Assembly: GCA_963575745.1 (NCBI GenBank)
Contig: CAUYUJ010014262.1
Location: 115,532 to 179,531, forward strand
Direction: 5' to 3'
Origin: Prorocentrum cordatum
Lineage: Eukaryota > Sar > Dinophyceae > Prorocentrales > Prorocentraceae
DNA: 64,000 bases
This document shows positions 9,918 through 20,394 of the stretch, piece by piece. Below the pieces are notes generated by a model. That model did no database searches, was not told the origin of the DNA, and saw only the letters and a list, made by a program, of their open reading frames with translations. Position 1 is the stretch's first letter. Every line of letters begins with the position of its first letter. The position numbers were made by a program, and so were the translations under genes.

Positions 9918-10618
9918 AGCTCCTCCTCCTCCACCTCCTCCTCCTCCTCCTCCTCCTCCTCCTCCTCCTCCTGCTCCTCCTTCTCCTCTTCCTCCTCCTC
10001 CTCCCTCTCCTCCTCCTCCACCTCTCCTCCTCCTCCACCTCTCCTTCTCCTCCTCCTCCTCCTCCTCCTCCTCCTCCTCCTCCTCCTCCCCTTCCCCCTC
10101 GTCCTCCTGCCTCCTTCTTCCTAGTCTAGTCCTGTCCGTCCTCGTTCATCGTCGTCCTCCTCTCCTCCTCTCCTCCTACCTCCTCCTCCCCCTCCTCCTG
10201 CCTCATGCCTCTGCTCCTGCCTCATGCTCCTCCTCCTCCTCCTTCTCTCTCCTCCAACCTCCTCCGCCTCCTCCTCCTCCTCTGCCTCTGCACTGCTACT
10301 GCCCCTCCTCCTCCTCCTCTCCTCCTCTTCCTCCTCTTCCTCCTCTCCTCCTCCTCCTCCTCCTCCCCTCCTCCCTGCTCCCTCCTCCTCCTCCTCCCCC
10401 CCTCCTCCCTAGCTCACCCCGAAGGTACACCCCCCCCCCCCCCCCCCCTCCCCCCCCCCACATCCCACCACAACGCCCCCCCCCCCCCCCCACACCCCAC
10501 CACCCCCCCCCCACTCCTCCTCCCTCTCCACCTCCTCCTCCTCCTCCTTCTCCTCCGCCTCCTCCTCCTCCTCCTCCTCCTCGTCTTCCTTCTCCTCCGC
10601 CTCCTCCTCCTCCTTGTC
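9918..10618. repeat. (CCT)n / poly-C tract
   Basis: About 700 bp of CCT-rich and C-rich low-complexity sequence, with long C runs at 10431-10510. Open frames of Pro, Ser and Leu on the plus strand and Glu, Arg and Gly on the minus strand are repeat-derived. Confidence 0.9.
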
Positions 10619-10889
10619 GCGCGGCCGTCGCGCCGCTCTGCTTCGTCACCAGCGGGGTGGAAGCAGGGGCCAGGGCGCGGGCAAGCGGGCGGGCAGGCAG
10701 GAAGGGGAACTTGGAAGAGCGCCTCGCGGGTGAGACCTCAAGGATTCGGCCACTGATGCAGAGACGTGATGGCTCTCACCACCTGTGCGGCGCCGTCCCT
10801 CGAGGTTCTCCCTTCGAAGGCCTGCTACGGTCTGCGGATGGACGCTGGGATCGCCTAAGAGACCCCCACGGACCGGTGCCCGCAGGCCA

Positions 10890-11029
10890 TCGAAGGGTGC
10901 ACGCGGGCAGCCACGCTCGCTGCCAGCAACGTCTGCGCAGGGCCGCTCGAGGTCCGCCCCGAGCATGTCGTAGACGGCCCGGGTGCCACGAGCCCGGACT
11001 TCGCGCAGGAGGTCATCGGGGTCGGCGAC
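10890..11029 (-). CDS. Candidate host-gene exon, function unknown
   Basis: On the minus strand a TGGGCAG acceptor at 11030 is followed by an open frame with GC-ending codons. It reads VADPDDLLREVRARGTRAVY and then DMLGADLERP. The acidic and hydrophobic spacing looks like a real amphipathic helix, unlike the repeat-derived frames around it. No family is recognised. The downstream boundary is not defined. It could also be chance coding potential in GC-rich DNA. Confidence 0.3.
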
Positions 11030-11292
11030 CTGCCCAGACCCCCGACGCCGTGACTGTTGCACGACGCGAGCCCCAAGGAGGTCTGGACCCATTCCCCGGG
11101 GCCAGCTCGCCATCCTGAAGCGTGTCTTGACGGTCCCGAGGCCGGGTCAGGGCTCCCAGAGATCCAACGCATTGGAAAAATTAGGACAAAAGTTTTTCGC
11201 ATTTGTCGGCCCCCAGGGGCCCTCGCCGGGCCTCGGGGCCGTCAAACAACGACTCAGGCCATGCTGCTCCCATCGCACTCAAGCACCACATC

Positions 11293-11427
11293 CCAGAAAT
11301 AATTTCGAGCACCCGGGGAAATACCGAAAGAGTGTCGAAACAGTGTCGGACGAGTGTCTTCCAGGGCCCGACACCTGAAAACCCTTGAGTTTCGGTACTT
11401 TCTTCTGATGCTCGAAATTCTTTCTGG
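11293..11427. mobile_element. Small TIR element (F12)
   Basis: The ends are inverted copies. The left is CCAGAAATAATTTCGAGCA and the right, reverse complemented, is CCAGAAAGAATTTCGAGCA, 18 of 19 identical. Internal arms GAAATACCGAA and TTCGGTACTTTC continue the pairing around a GTGTCGAAACAGTGTCGGAC core. It is 135 bp with no coding capacity. Confidence 0.7.
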
Positions 11428-11910
11428 TGATCCAGGCGAAAAGCAGGTTGGAACATCATAAGACTCAGGATGAAAAACCGGTCCTGGGGAATGGGCCGAG
11501 ACTTCCGGGGACCCCGAATGGAAACAATCACGGTCCGATTGGCAAGAGGCGGGTACGCCCCGCAGCGACGAGCGCAGATTGCACAACATTTTCCACACGT
11601 GGTACAGCAAATCCAGTTTGCGAAGTCTTGTTCGTTGCTCCCATGTCGTCGTAAAAAAACCGGTCCTGGGGAATGGGCCGAGACTTCTGGGGACCCCGCA
11701 TGGACACAATCACGACGTCGGCTCTCTGGGCTCCCAGAGGCCGAACACCGCGAGAGGCCTCCCGGCGTGCTTTTGTGATTTTTCCCAGCGCCAGGGGCGC
11801 TGGGTCCTGGGTTTGTGCCGACTTGTCTTCCTCGACCCTCGGGGCGTCTGAGGAGCCCACCTTGGAGGAACGAGCGAAGTGGTGGTCACTGCGTGTTGGT
11901 GCAGTGGTGG

Positions 11911-11981
11911 TTTACCAGCCTCGAACGTCTCCCTATCCCTAAGATTGACCAGCATAGGGATAGGGATATGTTCCAGGCTGG
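11911..11981. repeat. Hairpin with CCCTATCCCTA stem
   Basis: ACCAGCCT...TCCCTATCCCTA pairs with TAGGGATAGGGA...AGGCTGGT around a loop of about 12 bases. It lies in the spacer of the large inverted repeat. Confidence 0.65.
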
Positions 11982-12218
11982 TAAGTGGTGCGTGGAAAGA
12001 GTCGCAAAAAAACAAAAACAAAGACAAAAATCAAAAAACAAAAAAAAAAAACAAAAAAATCCGACGTCGGCTCTCCGGGGAGGAGGGCCGCGCCCACCGC
12101 CGGGGCCTCGCGCCCGACGCCGCGGGCCGCCCGCCCGAGGCCGAGGCGCGCGGCCGCGGCCCCGCCGGCGCCGCCTGCCCAGGTCGACGCCGCCCTGCAG
12201 AGCCCCGGGCGCTGGGCT

Positions 12219-12455
12219 TAAGTCGGGCCTGTCCCTCCACAGGGGGGGAATATCCAAGAACAGTTTCAAAAGATAGTCTGGGAACGCCTTTTTGTTGATA
12301 TCATTTTTGAATGTTCAAAAATAGTTCTTAAACATAGCCTGGCAACGCCTTTTTTTTAATCACTTTTGACTATTTTCGTTTTTGTTGCCTAGTTTTACTT
12401 GTCTTGAATCTCTTGGGGGTTATTGTTTGACTATTTTTAGCTTCCTTCCACAATC
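12219..12455. mobile_element. F1 element, right end truncated
   Basis: It begins TAAGTCGGGCCTGTCCCTCC and carries AT-rich F1 interior motifs such as AGATAGTCTGGGAACGCC, repeated as CATAGCCTGGCAACGCC. The right arm stops at about CCGCCTGTAG and continues into unrelated GC-rich DNA, so the final CGACTTA is missing. The subtype resembles the 5806 copy. Confidence 0.65.
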
Positions 12456-12937
12456 CGCCTGTAGCGGCCCGAGGCGCCGCCGACCTAAGCCTAAGCGGGC
12501 GCCGACGCGCTTGGCCCGAGGCGCCGCTCGCGGCGAGGCTGCGCCCCCAGAGCCCCTGGCGCCGGGAAAACACAAAAAAAGCACGCCGGGAGGCCTCTCG
12601 CGGTGTTCGGCCTCCGGGAGCCCAGAGATCCAACGTCGTGATTGTGTCCGTGCGGGGCCCCCGGAAGTCTCGGCCCATTCCCCAGGACTGGTTTTGTTTA
12701 CGACGACATGGGAGCAAAGAACAAGACTTCGCCAACTGGATTTGCTGTACATGGCTATACCACGTGTGGGAAATGTTGTGCACTCTGCGCTCGTCGCTGC
12801 GGGGCATACCCGCCATTTGCCCATTGGACCGGATTCTCATCCTGAGCCGTTCTTTGACGGCCCCGAGGCCCCGCGAGGGCCCCTGGGGGCCGAACACTGC
12901 GAGAACCTACGTCTTGATTTGTTCGGTGCGTGGGGAA

Positions 12938-13230
12938 AAGGAGGAGGAGGAGGAGGGGGAGAAGGAGGAGGAGGAGGAGGAGGAGGAGGAGGAGGAGGAA
13001 TGGGAGAGGAGAGGGGAGGAGGGGAGGAGGAGGAGGGGGAGGAGGAGGAGGAGGAGGAGGGAGGAGGGGAGGGAGGGGGAGGAGGAGGAGGGAGGAGGGG
13101 GGAGGGAGGAGGGAGGAGAGGAGGAGGGAGGAGGAGGAGGAGGAGGAGGAGGAGGAGGAGGAGAGAAGAGGAGGAGGAGGAGGAGGAGGAGGAGGAAGAG
13201 GAGGAGGAGGAGGAGGAGGAGGAGGAGATC
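12938..13230. repeat. (GGA)n microsatellite
   Basis: Nearly 300 bp of GGA/GGGA repeats. All long frames here are repeat products. Confidence 0.95.
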
Positions 13231-13602
13231 TCTGGGTCCGCAGCAGGCGCGGCCTCGTCGCCGCGCGGCGGCGCCGCGGGCCAAAGCGCGCCGGCGCCCG
13301 CGGGCGGCGCGGCGCCCAGGAAGGGCGGACTCGCAGGGAGCGGCCGCCGCCGCGGCGGGGAGCTCCTCCTCCGCCCACGGCGCCCCGGCTCTGGCTCCCT
13401 CGCTTTGGGTGACTTAAACCCAGACCCCCTCGAGTCATGAAAAAATCACGACGGGAGGTTTTTCTATGTTTTCGGCGTCCGGGGGCCCTTACCGGCCCTC
13501 GGGACCGTCAAAAAACAACTCGGGGTGAAAAGCTGGTCCCGGCGAAGAGGTCCGGACCTCTGGGGGTCGCGTCATGAAAAAATCATGACGTCGGGGGTCT
13601 GG

Positions 13603-13832
13603 GAAGGGGGTCCAGCTGTAAGGGGGTGGTGCCACAGATCTGGGGCACTTGAATTGCACATGCACTGCGCCGGAGAATTGTTTGCACTGTTTCGCCAGTA
13701 GTGTATTGCACACGGAAATACAGCAATACATTCGTACCCTGGGATGTATTGCACGCCTCAAATGTATTGCAACCCCGCACATCTATTGCACCCAATCTAT
13801 TGCACCACCCCCTTGTCGCTGGACCCCCTTTT
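13603..13832. mobile_element. TIR element with internal GTATTGCA sub-repeats (F13)
   Basis: The left end AAGGGGGTCCAGCTGTAAGG, followed by GGGTGGTGCCACAGAT, matches the reverse complement of the right end (AAGGGGGTCCAGCGACAAGG, then GGGTGGTGCAATAGAT). The interior holds at least six degenerate (G)TATTGCA/ATTGCAC units at 13650-13805. It is non-coding, 230 bp. Confidence 0.75.
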
Positions 13833-14396
13833 GGGTCAACCCGACTCGCGTGCTCGGTGTTCACGTCCTCCTCCTCCCCTGAGATCCCGGCGAGTCAATT
13901 TTCTCGAGCTGGGCGTCTTCGCCTGTCTCCGAGACCCTCACAGCTCGATCTGGCTAGCCCGGAAAATGGCGCAGCAAGATAGGGTCTTGGGCTCCGGGCG
14001 TGATTTCTCGCGATGCCTTCATTTTTCGCCCTCCTCGAAGTCCGCCTCGCCCTCCTCGAAGTCTTCCTCGCGTCCGAGGTCGAAGTGGCTCCGGCAGACC
14101 TGGCGCGGGGCGTCCGCGGGGCGTTGGTCAGCACAGGGCTTCGTGGCGGATCAAGCCGTGGGGTCCTCGGCGACATAGCCCGTCGATTGGGGTCCCCTGG
14201 GGGGATTCCGATCTTTGCCTTCGTCTGGGCTGCAGCCTGGGTCTACTCCGGGATGGAGCGCCCGAGGGGGCAAAAAGGGGTAGGCGCCGCAGTCGCACGA
14301 CGGGATGAAGGCCGGCAGCAGGAATGCCTCGTGGTCGCCGCGGTTAGCGCCGGCGTCAGTGGCCCAGCGCCGGGTTGGCCCAGCCGTGGCAGGGAC

Positions 14397-14520
14397 CTCT
14401 ATGACGATGTCCCTGAAGTTGATCTCGCTGTTGAAGTGGTCGTGGTGGTACTTCTCCCCCGCGGCCGCCGCCTCGGCGACAAGCGGTCGCCGCCGCCTCG
14501 CGGCGCGACGGGCTGCGGTG
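14397..14520 (-). CDS. Candidate host-gene exon (EKYHHDHFNSEINFRDI)
   Basis: The minus-strand frame ends EKYHHDHFNSEINFRDIVIE at 14397 and is followed immediately by a canonical GTCCCT donor. Codon choice is strongly GC-ending and the residue composition is protein-like, in contrast to surrounding frames. The upstream side is an alanine-rich AEAAAAG stretch and the acceptor is not resolved. I do not recognise the family. Confidence 0.4.
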
Positions 14521-14751
14521 GGGCCGAGCGTCGCGGCCTCCCGTGCTCAGGCTCGACTTCGCGCTGGGAGGACCAGGGCCGCCCAAGTGGTGGGCAGCCC
14601 CCCGTGTTCTGGCTCGACTTCGCGGGCTCCGCGGCCGCTATGGCGCGAGGCGGCTGGGCGCCCCGCACGGTTGTCCGCCCTCCTGGGATCCCTCCCGCCC
14701 CTTCTGACGGGGCTGGGCGGGGAGGCTCCCCCCTGAGAGGCAGCAGCTTCT

Positions 14752-14806
14752 TCCTCCTCCTACTCCTCCTCCTCCTCCTCCTCCTCCTCCTCATCCTCCT
14801 CCTCTA
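14752..14806. repeat. (CCT)n microsatellite
   Basis: A 50-bp CCT tract between the 14.4-kb exon candidate and a tandem duplication. Confidence 0.85.
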
Positions 14807-14901
14807 TGTCGCACCCAGAGGCCAGTCACAAGAGCAGCCCGGGCGTGTCGCCTGAGACTTCCTCACCACTTACGACCCTGAAGCTTGATCATTGGCAACA
14901 G

Positions 14902-15085
14902 CTTCACATATTGAGGGCGGCCGTTTTCAGAATGTGGCTCTCGTCTTAGCGCCGCGCACATGGCTTTTTGTATTAACATGAAACATTCGCACGAGCTTCA
15001 CATATTGAGGGCGGCCGTTTTCAACATGTGGCGCTTGCCTTCGTGCCGCGCGCATTCGTGTTAAACGTTTGCAAGACTGTCGCGG
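14902..15085 (+). repeat. 94-bp tandem duplication
   Basis: The segment starting CTTCACATATTGAGGGCGGC at 14902 recurs at 14996, with shared GCCGTTTTC and GCCGCGCRCAT blocks. There are two diverged copies. Confidence 0.75.
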
Positions 15086-16005
15086 GTTCCCATTGCGAAC
15101 GTGCCAGACATTGTGTTTTGGAGCGGTTCGCGATTGTCAGGGCGCACCAATTACGTTGACTCGCGGTGCGGAAATCCCACGATTTAGGATCGTCAAGACG
15201 CAACCGTCAGGTTGACTAGTGGCGTTGAAGTTCCAAGAGTGGTTGGTGTTCGACGGTTGTCTCCCAACGGGGCGCTGTCCTCAGTGGAAATGAATCTTCT
15301 AGGCACCTATGAAGAGGGAGCTTGGGTGGAGGGTGTGTTCCAACATCGTCTATGAGTCTTGGGTATTCCCTGGCCCTCATCTTTCCCCTCTTCCTCCTCC
15401 TGCTCCTCCTCCTCCTCTTCCGCCCCCAGAGGGGTGCCTCGGTGAGTGGGCGGCTCATCGGGCCCCCGGGGGAACACTACAACCCGCTCAGCCGTCCTTC
15501 GGGGCGCCGCTGTGGGTTAGGTCGGGTCCTTGGGTGTCGGGCTGTCCCGCTTGGCCGCTCGGGCCAGGGGGCGCAGCGTGACCCTCAGGGCACGGCCTCA
15601 CCTGCCGCGAAAAAACACCCACTTGCGGGTGGTGGTGGGTGCGGAGGGACTAAACTGCTGGGGTCCTGTCCGCCCCAGCGCCAGTCTCCGCACTCGGGTT
15701 CTCCCGCACCACGAGGTGGTCGGGTGAGGCTCATGGATGCGTGCCACCTGGTCCCCCTTGGGCAAGGGGACCTGCGGGGGGGAGTTTGTGGGCTCCGCTC
15801 AGTCTCGCGCCAGGTGGCCCGCCTGTGCGGCCGAGGGAGTTCCAGGGTTCCGACCTGCAGAGGCGGGCAGAGGCTCGGGTCAGCGTGAGTGAGTAGTTTG
15901 CGCGCGCAGGAGCGGCGGAAGCGCCGCTGGGGCTGCCTCTCCTGGTCCTCCCCTCCTCCCCACCCCCTCCGCTCCTCCCTCGGCCCCTGCCCCGAGGTTT
16001 TTCAA
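15086..16005. other. No gene recognised
   Basis: Mixed sequence with a short CCT tract at 15388-15420 and GC-rich non-repetitive DNA after 15430. No convincing exon was found on either strand. Confidence 0.35.
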
Positions 16006-16011
16006 GGCAGT

Positions 16012-16063
16012 GGGAGGAGGAGGAGGAGGAGGAGGAGGAGGAGGAGGAGGAGGAGGAGGGGGA
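16012..16063. repeat. (GGA)n microsatellite
   Basis: Short GGA tract on the plus strand. Confidence 0.9.
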
Positions 16064-16315
16064 TGAGGAGGAGGTGGGAAGTTTGTTTACGCGCCGACAG
16101 GTGCGGCGTAGCAGTGCCCGGGCAGCTGCTCCGCCAAGAGGCCTGGGGCTGAGGCCGCCCGGCCACTGCCCGCCGCGACCGCGTGCGCGGGCGTGCCGAG
16201 CGGTGTGGCACTCGTTCCAGGGCCTGACCACGGGTATCAAAAGCTCCCGCTCCTCTTCCTCTTCCTCCGCATGTTGTAAAGTTGGGAAGACTTCCAGTGC
16301 TATGCGTGTAGCGTC

Positions 16316-16532
16316 CTTCCTTCTCCTCCTTCTCCTCCTCCTCCTCCTCCTCCTCCTCCTCCTTTTCCTCCTCCTCCTTTTCCTCCTCCTCCTCCTTTTC
16401 CTCCTCCTTTTTCCCCCTTCTCCTCCTCCTCCTCCTCCTCCTTTTCCTCCTCCTCCTTTTCCTCCTCCTCCTCCTCCTTTTCCTCCTCCTCCTCCTTTTC
16501 CTCCTCCTCCTCCTCCTTCTCCTCCTCCTCGC
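16316..16532. repeat. (CCT)n/(TTCC)n microsatellite
   Basis: CCT repeats with TTTTCC interruptions. On the minus strand the tract starts right after the exon candidate at 16540-16660. Confidence 0.9.
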
Positions 16533-16539
16533 CGCGCAG

Positions 16540-16660
16540 GGGGGAGAAAGGGGGATACGCAGGGCTGGCCCTCCTGGCCCACGCTCATGAACGACACCGC
16601 CCAGATCATGTGGGCCACCGCCGCCGTGTCCGCCTCTTCGTGCTGCCGCAGGAACCTCGC
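16540..16660 (-). CDS. Candidate host-gene exon (HEEADTAAVAHMIWAVSFMS)
   Basis: The minus strand reads RFLRQHEEADTAAVAHMIWA and continues VSFMSVGQEGQPC with GC-ending codons, then runs into the GGA-rich tract. The mixed helical sequence looks like real protein. The family is not recognised, and neither splice boundary is certain. It could belong to the same gene as the 14.4-kb candidate downstream. Confidence 0.35.
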
Positions 16661-16894
16661 GCGCCGCGCGCGCGGGCGCCGCGCGGGCGGCGAAGGGGGG
16701 AGCACTGCGGCGAGGCAGAAAACAGATCAGAAGGAAGAATCGTATGGGAGTTCTGCGCGGACGTCTTGGACCTGCGCTGACCCCCCCCCTCGCCATCGCT
16801 CGGACGTCCACTCCCTGTGCACTCGCCGGCTTCGCGTGGGCATTTTCGCACGATGGTCCGAGGTGCTCCTCGATGGCCCCCGCCGAGAATGATG

Positions 16895-17025
16895 AGCACG
16901 TCCGAGCGATGCCAGGAGCCTGGCGCGCGGAGCGCGGCAGGGGCGGCGCCGGAGGCACCGCCAGGGGCACCCAGCGCAGATCCAAGGAATCCGCGCGGAG
17001 CACCGACAGCTTATATGTATGCAGT
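16895..17025. mobile_element. F3 palindromic element, diverged copy
   Basis: It contains the family core GGCGCGCGGAGCGCGGCAGG, then GGCGGCGCCGGAGGC, and a right arm AATCCGCGCGGAGCACCGAC. The left arm is degraded. Compare the complete copy at 20187-20385. Confidence 0.6.
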
Positions 17026-17029
17026 CTGT

Positions 17030-18110
17030 TTTCTCGTCTAGAGAGAGGTCGCCGTGGGCTCTTGAGATCCTGGCGTTTCGTATGTTTGAACTCGAGCGAT
17101 TCTGCCTCGTTTCGGGCCCCAAGTGCGGCTCGAGTGATGCCGCAGAGAGATGGGGCCCAGGGCTCCGGTGGACTCTGTCATACCGCCGACCGCCCTGGAC
17201 TACTCGGGGTGCCTGTTGAGACCAGTCGTGGGGCTTCTTGAGGCCAGTCGGAATTGCCTTTGGGGGTTCTGTGCGCAACCTGAAGTCTTACCAACCACTG
17301 CGGCGAGAAAGGTCGGCGTGGGCTCGAGACAGCGGGCGCAGACCGCGAACGAAGTCCAGACATCAGATGTATAGTTTTGTCAATGCGCAGTCCCCGAAGG
17401 TCCCGACCCTGTCCCCAAGGCCAGCTTCTCATCCCGAGTAGTCTGCTGACGGCCCCAGGGTCCTGCGAAGGCCTCCAGAGGCCAAAGGCGGGGAAACACC
17501 TCCGCTGTTCTTTTGTTGTTTCAACGCGTTGGACGTCTGAAAAACACGTTGAAACCACTTCCGCCGACGTGCTGGGGCGCGACCTCTCGCGGCCAGACGC
17601 CCGTCGGGGATCCGCTGACCCGGATCCATCCAAACCCGGGTCAGTCAGGGTTTGTTGGGTCTTGCAAGATGCTGCGCGACCCTGCAGGATCCTGCACCCA
17701 AGCCCGCGTCGATGCGACCCTGGCACTCCAGGATCCTGCAAGATCCGGCGTTCTGGCTGACCCCCTATTTGCATTGACCCCCCTCTCAAGGCTCCCGACT
17801 GAATCGTTGTTTGCTGGCCCTGGGGCCATGGAGTGGCCCCTGGAGGCCCAAAGTGGCCGGGCACCTCGCGTCATGCTATCGCTCGGGGCCCGAGGCGTCA
17901 TCCTGGCCATGGCCGTCGCGCTTCTGCCCCCGAGTGAGGGGCAACGGCAGGCCCCGTCTCAAAACGCCCAGGCCCGAGCCCGGCAGAGGCCCCGGGCACC
18001 CCCGGAGCCAAGAGCCACAGGCCACCCAAGCGTCCACGCCATGAACACCCACCCATCTGACCTGAAATAGCGTCCGACCCCAATTAGGGTCCCCGACGTT
18101 CAACTTAAGG
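17030..18110. other. Repeat mosaic, F7 and F8 fragments
   Basis: F7-like segments lie at about 17370-17500 (GGTCCCGACCCTGTCCCC and a CTGACGGCCCCAGG motif) and at 17800-17880. An F8-like stretch at 17600-17790 contains GCTGACCCGGATCC, AGGATCCTGCA and GGCTGACCCCCTATTTGCAT. No gene is recognised. Confidence 0.5.
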
Positions 18111-18359
18111 TCGCGACGTTAGTTCCCACCAGCCCTCTGGGCGGGTCGTTGGGGCGTCCAAGATGGCCCAAGACGTCTCCAAGAGCGAAAAGGCGAGAAA
18201 GCCAACAAAAACATGGATTTCCTTAGGTTTTGGACGGATTTTGGCCTCTGTTGGGGCCCAAGAGGCGATTCGAGGCACTCTAGAGGGGGGCAAGGCTAAT
18301 TGACCACCTCCCCTTCTTTGATAGATCTCCTCCAACATGGCCCCAAGAGCGCCCCGGAG

Positions 18360-18606
18360 AAGGAGAAAAGGATGATGATGAGGAGGAGGAGGAGGAGGAG
18401 AAAGAGGAAGAGGAAGAGGAGGACGAGGACGAGGATGAGGAGGAGGACGCGGAGGAGGGGGAGGAGGAGGCGGAGAGGCAAGCGGAGGAGGGAGGAGGAG
18501 AGGTAGGTGGAAGAGGGGCAGGCGGGGAAGGAGGATAATGAGAAATAGGAGGAAAAGCAAGAGGAGGCGGAGGAGGAGGAGGAGGAGGAGGAGGAGGAGG
18601 AGAACC
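18360..18606. repeat. (GGA)n/(GAG)n microsatellite
   Basis: Two purine tracts separated by a short GAGGCAGGCGGGG stretch. On the minus strand they follow the retroposed cDNA. Confidence 0.9.
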
Positions 18607-19084
18607 ATATTTCTGGAGCGAGCGAGGAGCACCTGGGAACGCGGTGGACACCTTACAACCCTTCGCGTCCGCATGGAGTGCGACGCTCCAACGTCGCACG
18701 GCTTCGCGATCAGGTGTGAGACCGTGGAGGAGGGCTCGAAGAGCCAGTGCGAGAGCAAGAATGCAGTCCGCGAGCTCGGGATCCCTAAAAAACATCCTCG
18801 AGGCAGCCGTGCCGAGACTGCAACTCCGCCTGCAGAGCGTGCAGTGAAACAGATAAGTGACGACTGGCACCATCTGCCGACAACCTGGTCTGCTCGCAGG
18901 CTAGCTTCCGATACTTGGCAGAAAGATTCACTGGGCGCGCATCCGCGCCCTCCCGAGACATCTCACAAATCTGCAGGGCTCCGGCAGTGCCGCCTCCGGA
19001 CATTGCCCATGCGCGATGCGGAACTGGCGAGCAGGGGTTTGAGACCAGCTTGAGCCCAAATGGCTTGAGCCGAAATGGCAACGG
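18607..19084 (-). pseudogene. Retroposed cDNA with tandem relict spliced leaders
   Basis: On the minus strand 19084-19064 reads CCGTTGCCATTTCGGCTCAAG, 19 of 21 identical to the published DinoSL CCGTAGCCATTTTGGCTCAAG. The next 15 bases (19063-19049) are a second, truncated leader, CCATTTGGGCTCAAG. Stacked leaders are the known mark of a trans-spliced mRNA that was reverse transcribed, reinserted, expressed and trans-spliced again. A frame then opens at ATG 19003 and ends after 72 residues (LQSRHGCLEDVF). It stops inside a run of six T; the adjacent frame continues FRDPELADCILALAL and on to about 18610, which indicates a one-base frameshift. The protein family is unknown. It ends against the GGA tract. 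Confidence 0.65.
19049..19084 (-). promoter_or_regulatory. Tandem relict spliced-leader sequences
   Basis: Two head-to-tail leader copies on the minus strand: 19084-19064 (19 of 21 matching) and 19063-19049 (the last 15 bases, one mismatch). They are encoded in genomic DNA, so they are not functional splice donors but relics of processed mRNA. Confidence 0.75.
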
Positions 19085-19085
19085 C

Positions 19086-19145
19086 AGGAGGAGGAGGAGG
19101 AGGAGGAGGAGGAGAAGGAGGAGGAGGAGGAGGAGGAGGAGGAGA
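19086..19145. repeat. (GGA)n microsatellite
   Basis: 60-bp GGA tract on the plus strand, immediately upstream (in minus-strand terms) of the leader relics. Confidence 0.9.
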
Positions 19146-19218
19146 AGCCGCCTCTGCGGCTGGAGGGCCCGCGCTCCTTCCCCTCGCGAGCGCGGGGCCC
19201 GCCGGCGCCTCCTCACCA

Positions 19219-19276
19219 GCAGCTCCACGACCGGCTCCATCTTCAGCTCCAGGGTCTCGGTGAGCTCCTCTGCGCG
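19219..19276 (-). CDS. Candidate small host exon (ELTETLELKMEPVVELL)
   Basis: The minus strand shows a CGCGCAG acceptor, then EELTETLELKMEPVVELL with GC-ending codons, then a canonical GTGAGG donor at 19218. The consistent splice signals around a 19-codon frame are suggestive. The family is unknown. Confidence 0.35.
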
Positions 19277-19299
19277 GGGATCCCACCCGTGCCCGCCCG

Positions 19300-20186
19300 C
19301 GGAACAAAGGGCCCCCCCGCGGCGGAGGGCCGACGCGCTGCAACCGCCCAGGCGCTCGGCGCTGTGCTCTCTCCAGCCGGTGCTCCGGCCTCGGTTTCGG
19401 AACTCGGGGGGGCCGAAAACGGTCCAAGAAGGGCCCACGAGGGCCTGAGACGGTCCAAGGGGGCCCCAAGACGGCCCCACGAGAGCACCATGATGGCCCC
19501 AAGAGGCTCCGCAGAGGGCCCGAAGAGGCGTTTGGGAGCCAGCAAGGGCCCAGACGGAGTCCTTGAACGGCCACGTTGGGGCTCTTTAGGGCCCTTTCTG
19601 GGCCCCCTCTTCACCCTTCGTTGAGGCCATCCCCCATTACCACCCGCCCGAATGCATCGGGGGCGAAAGGCTACCACGGGGCAGCGGTCGGGACTTCTGG
19701 AGCCGCGGATGGAAAAGAACAACAGAACAGATCGGCGGATGTCAGAGAGCGGCGGGGGCCGGGGGGCGGCGACGGCGACGAGGGCGTCGGCGGCGACGTG
19801 GCCCGAGAGAGGGTAGGAGGGAGGCGGCGATGGGCGGTGGCACTCTTGAGGGAGGTGGCACGGAGGGGAGTGGCCCCGCGTCCCGCGACCCGCCAGCGTG
19901 GCAGACGCGGGTGCGGGCACAGCGCCCCCTGCCCAGCAGGACATCGATCCCTGCCTCTGCGCCGTGCGCTCGCGCGCAGCCCTGGCAGCTGTCTGAGTAG
20001 CCCGCGGGCCGCGCGCACAGCTGGCTGAGAGGTGGTGCCGCGCAGTGGCGCGCGAGCCGACGCGCAACGGCTGCGATTGCCATCGGCCGCCGAGCTGCCT
20101 GAGCGGCGAGCAACAGCTCACGAGATCAGGAAGTCCGGCACCGTCTTGGCAGGCTGAGGCTGCGCACAGACGGCCTCCCCAGGCAT
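19300..20186. other. No gene recognised; GC-rich with GGCCCC-type near-repeats
   Basis: 19420-19615 holds degenerate repeats of GGGCCC(C)AAGA. The rest is GC-rich without recognisable coding structure, although long open frames exist on both strands because AT-rich stop codons are rare. Confidence 0.35.
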
Positions 20187-20385
20187 AGGGGAGCAAAAAA
20201 TGGCATAAACAAAAAAAACTCGGAGGTCCGTGCGGATTCCTCGGATCGGCGCTGGACCCCGGTCGTTGGCGCGCGGAGCGCGCCAGGGGCGGCGCCGGAG
20301 GCGCCGCCGGGGGGCCTCAGCGCCGATCCGAGAAATCCGCGCGGACCTCTGAGTTTTTATGTTTATGCCACTTTTTGTTCCCCTG
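20187..20385. mobile_element. F3 palindromic TIR element, complete copy
   Basis: Arms of about 70 bp are inverted copies. The left (GGGGAGCAAAAAATGGCATA, then CTCGGAGGTCCGTGCGG) matches the reverse complement of the right (GGGGAACAAAAAGTGGCATA, then CTCAGAGGTCCGCGCGG). The centre is GC-rich and self-complementary around GGCGGCGCCGGAGGCGCCGC. It is about 199 bp, non-coding, and could form a long hairpin. Confidence 0.85.
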
Positions 20386-20394
20386 AGTGACTAC

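Larger units (their letters stand above)
11535..12838. repeat. Large inverted repeat (foldback) with about 270-bp arms
   Basis: The arm at about 11535-11800 is repeated in reverse complement at about 12560-12838. Matching landmarks include GCTCCCATGTCGTCGTAAA, GGAATGGGCCGAGACTTC, GACACAATCACGACGT and GGCCGAACACCGCGAGAGGC. By eye the arms are close to 90% identical. The spacer of about 760 bp contains an A-rich tract (12007-12058), a hairpin at 11911-11981 and a truncated F1 element at 12219. The structure could be a foldback element or an inverted duplication of an F7-containing segment. Confidence 0.75.
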
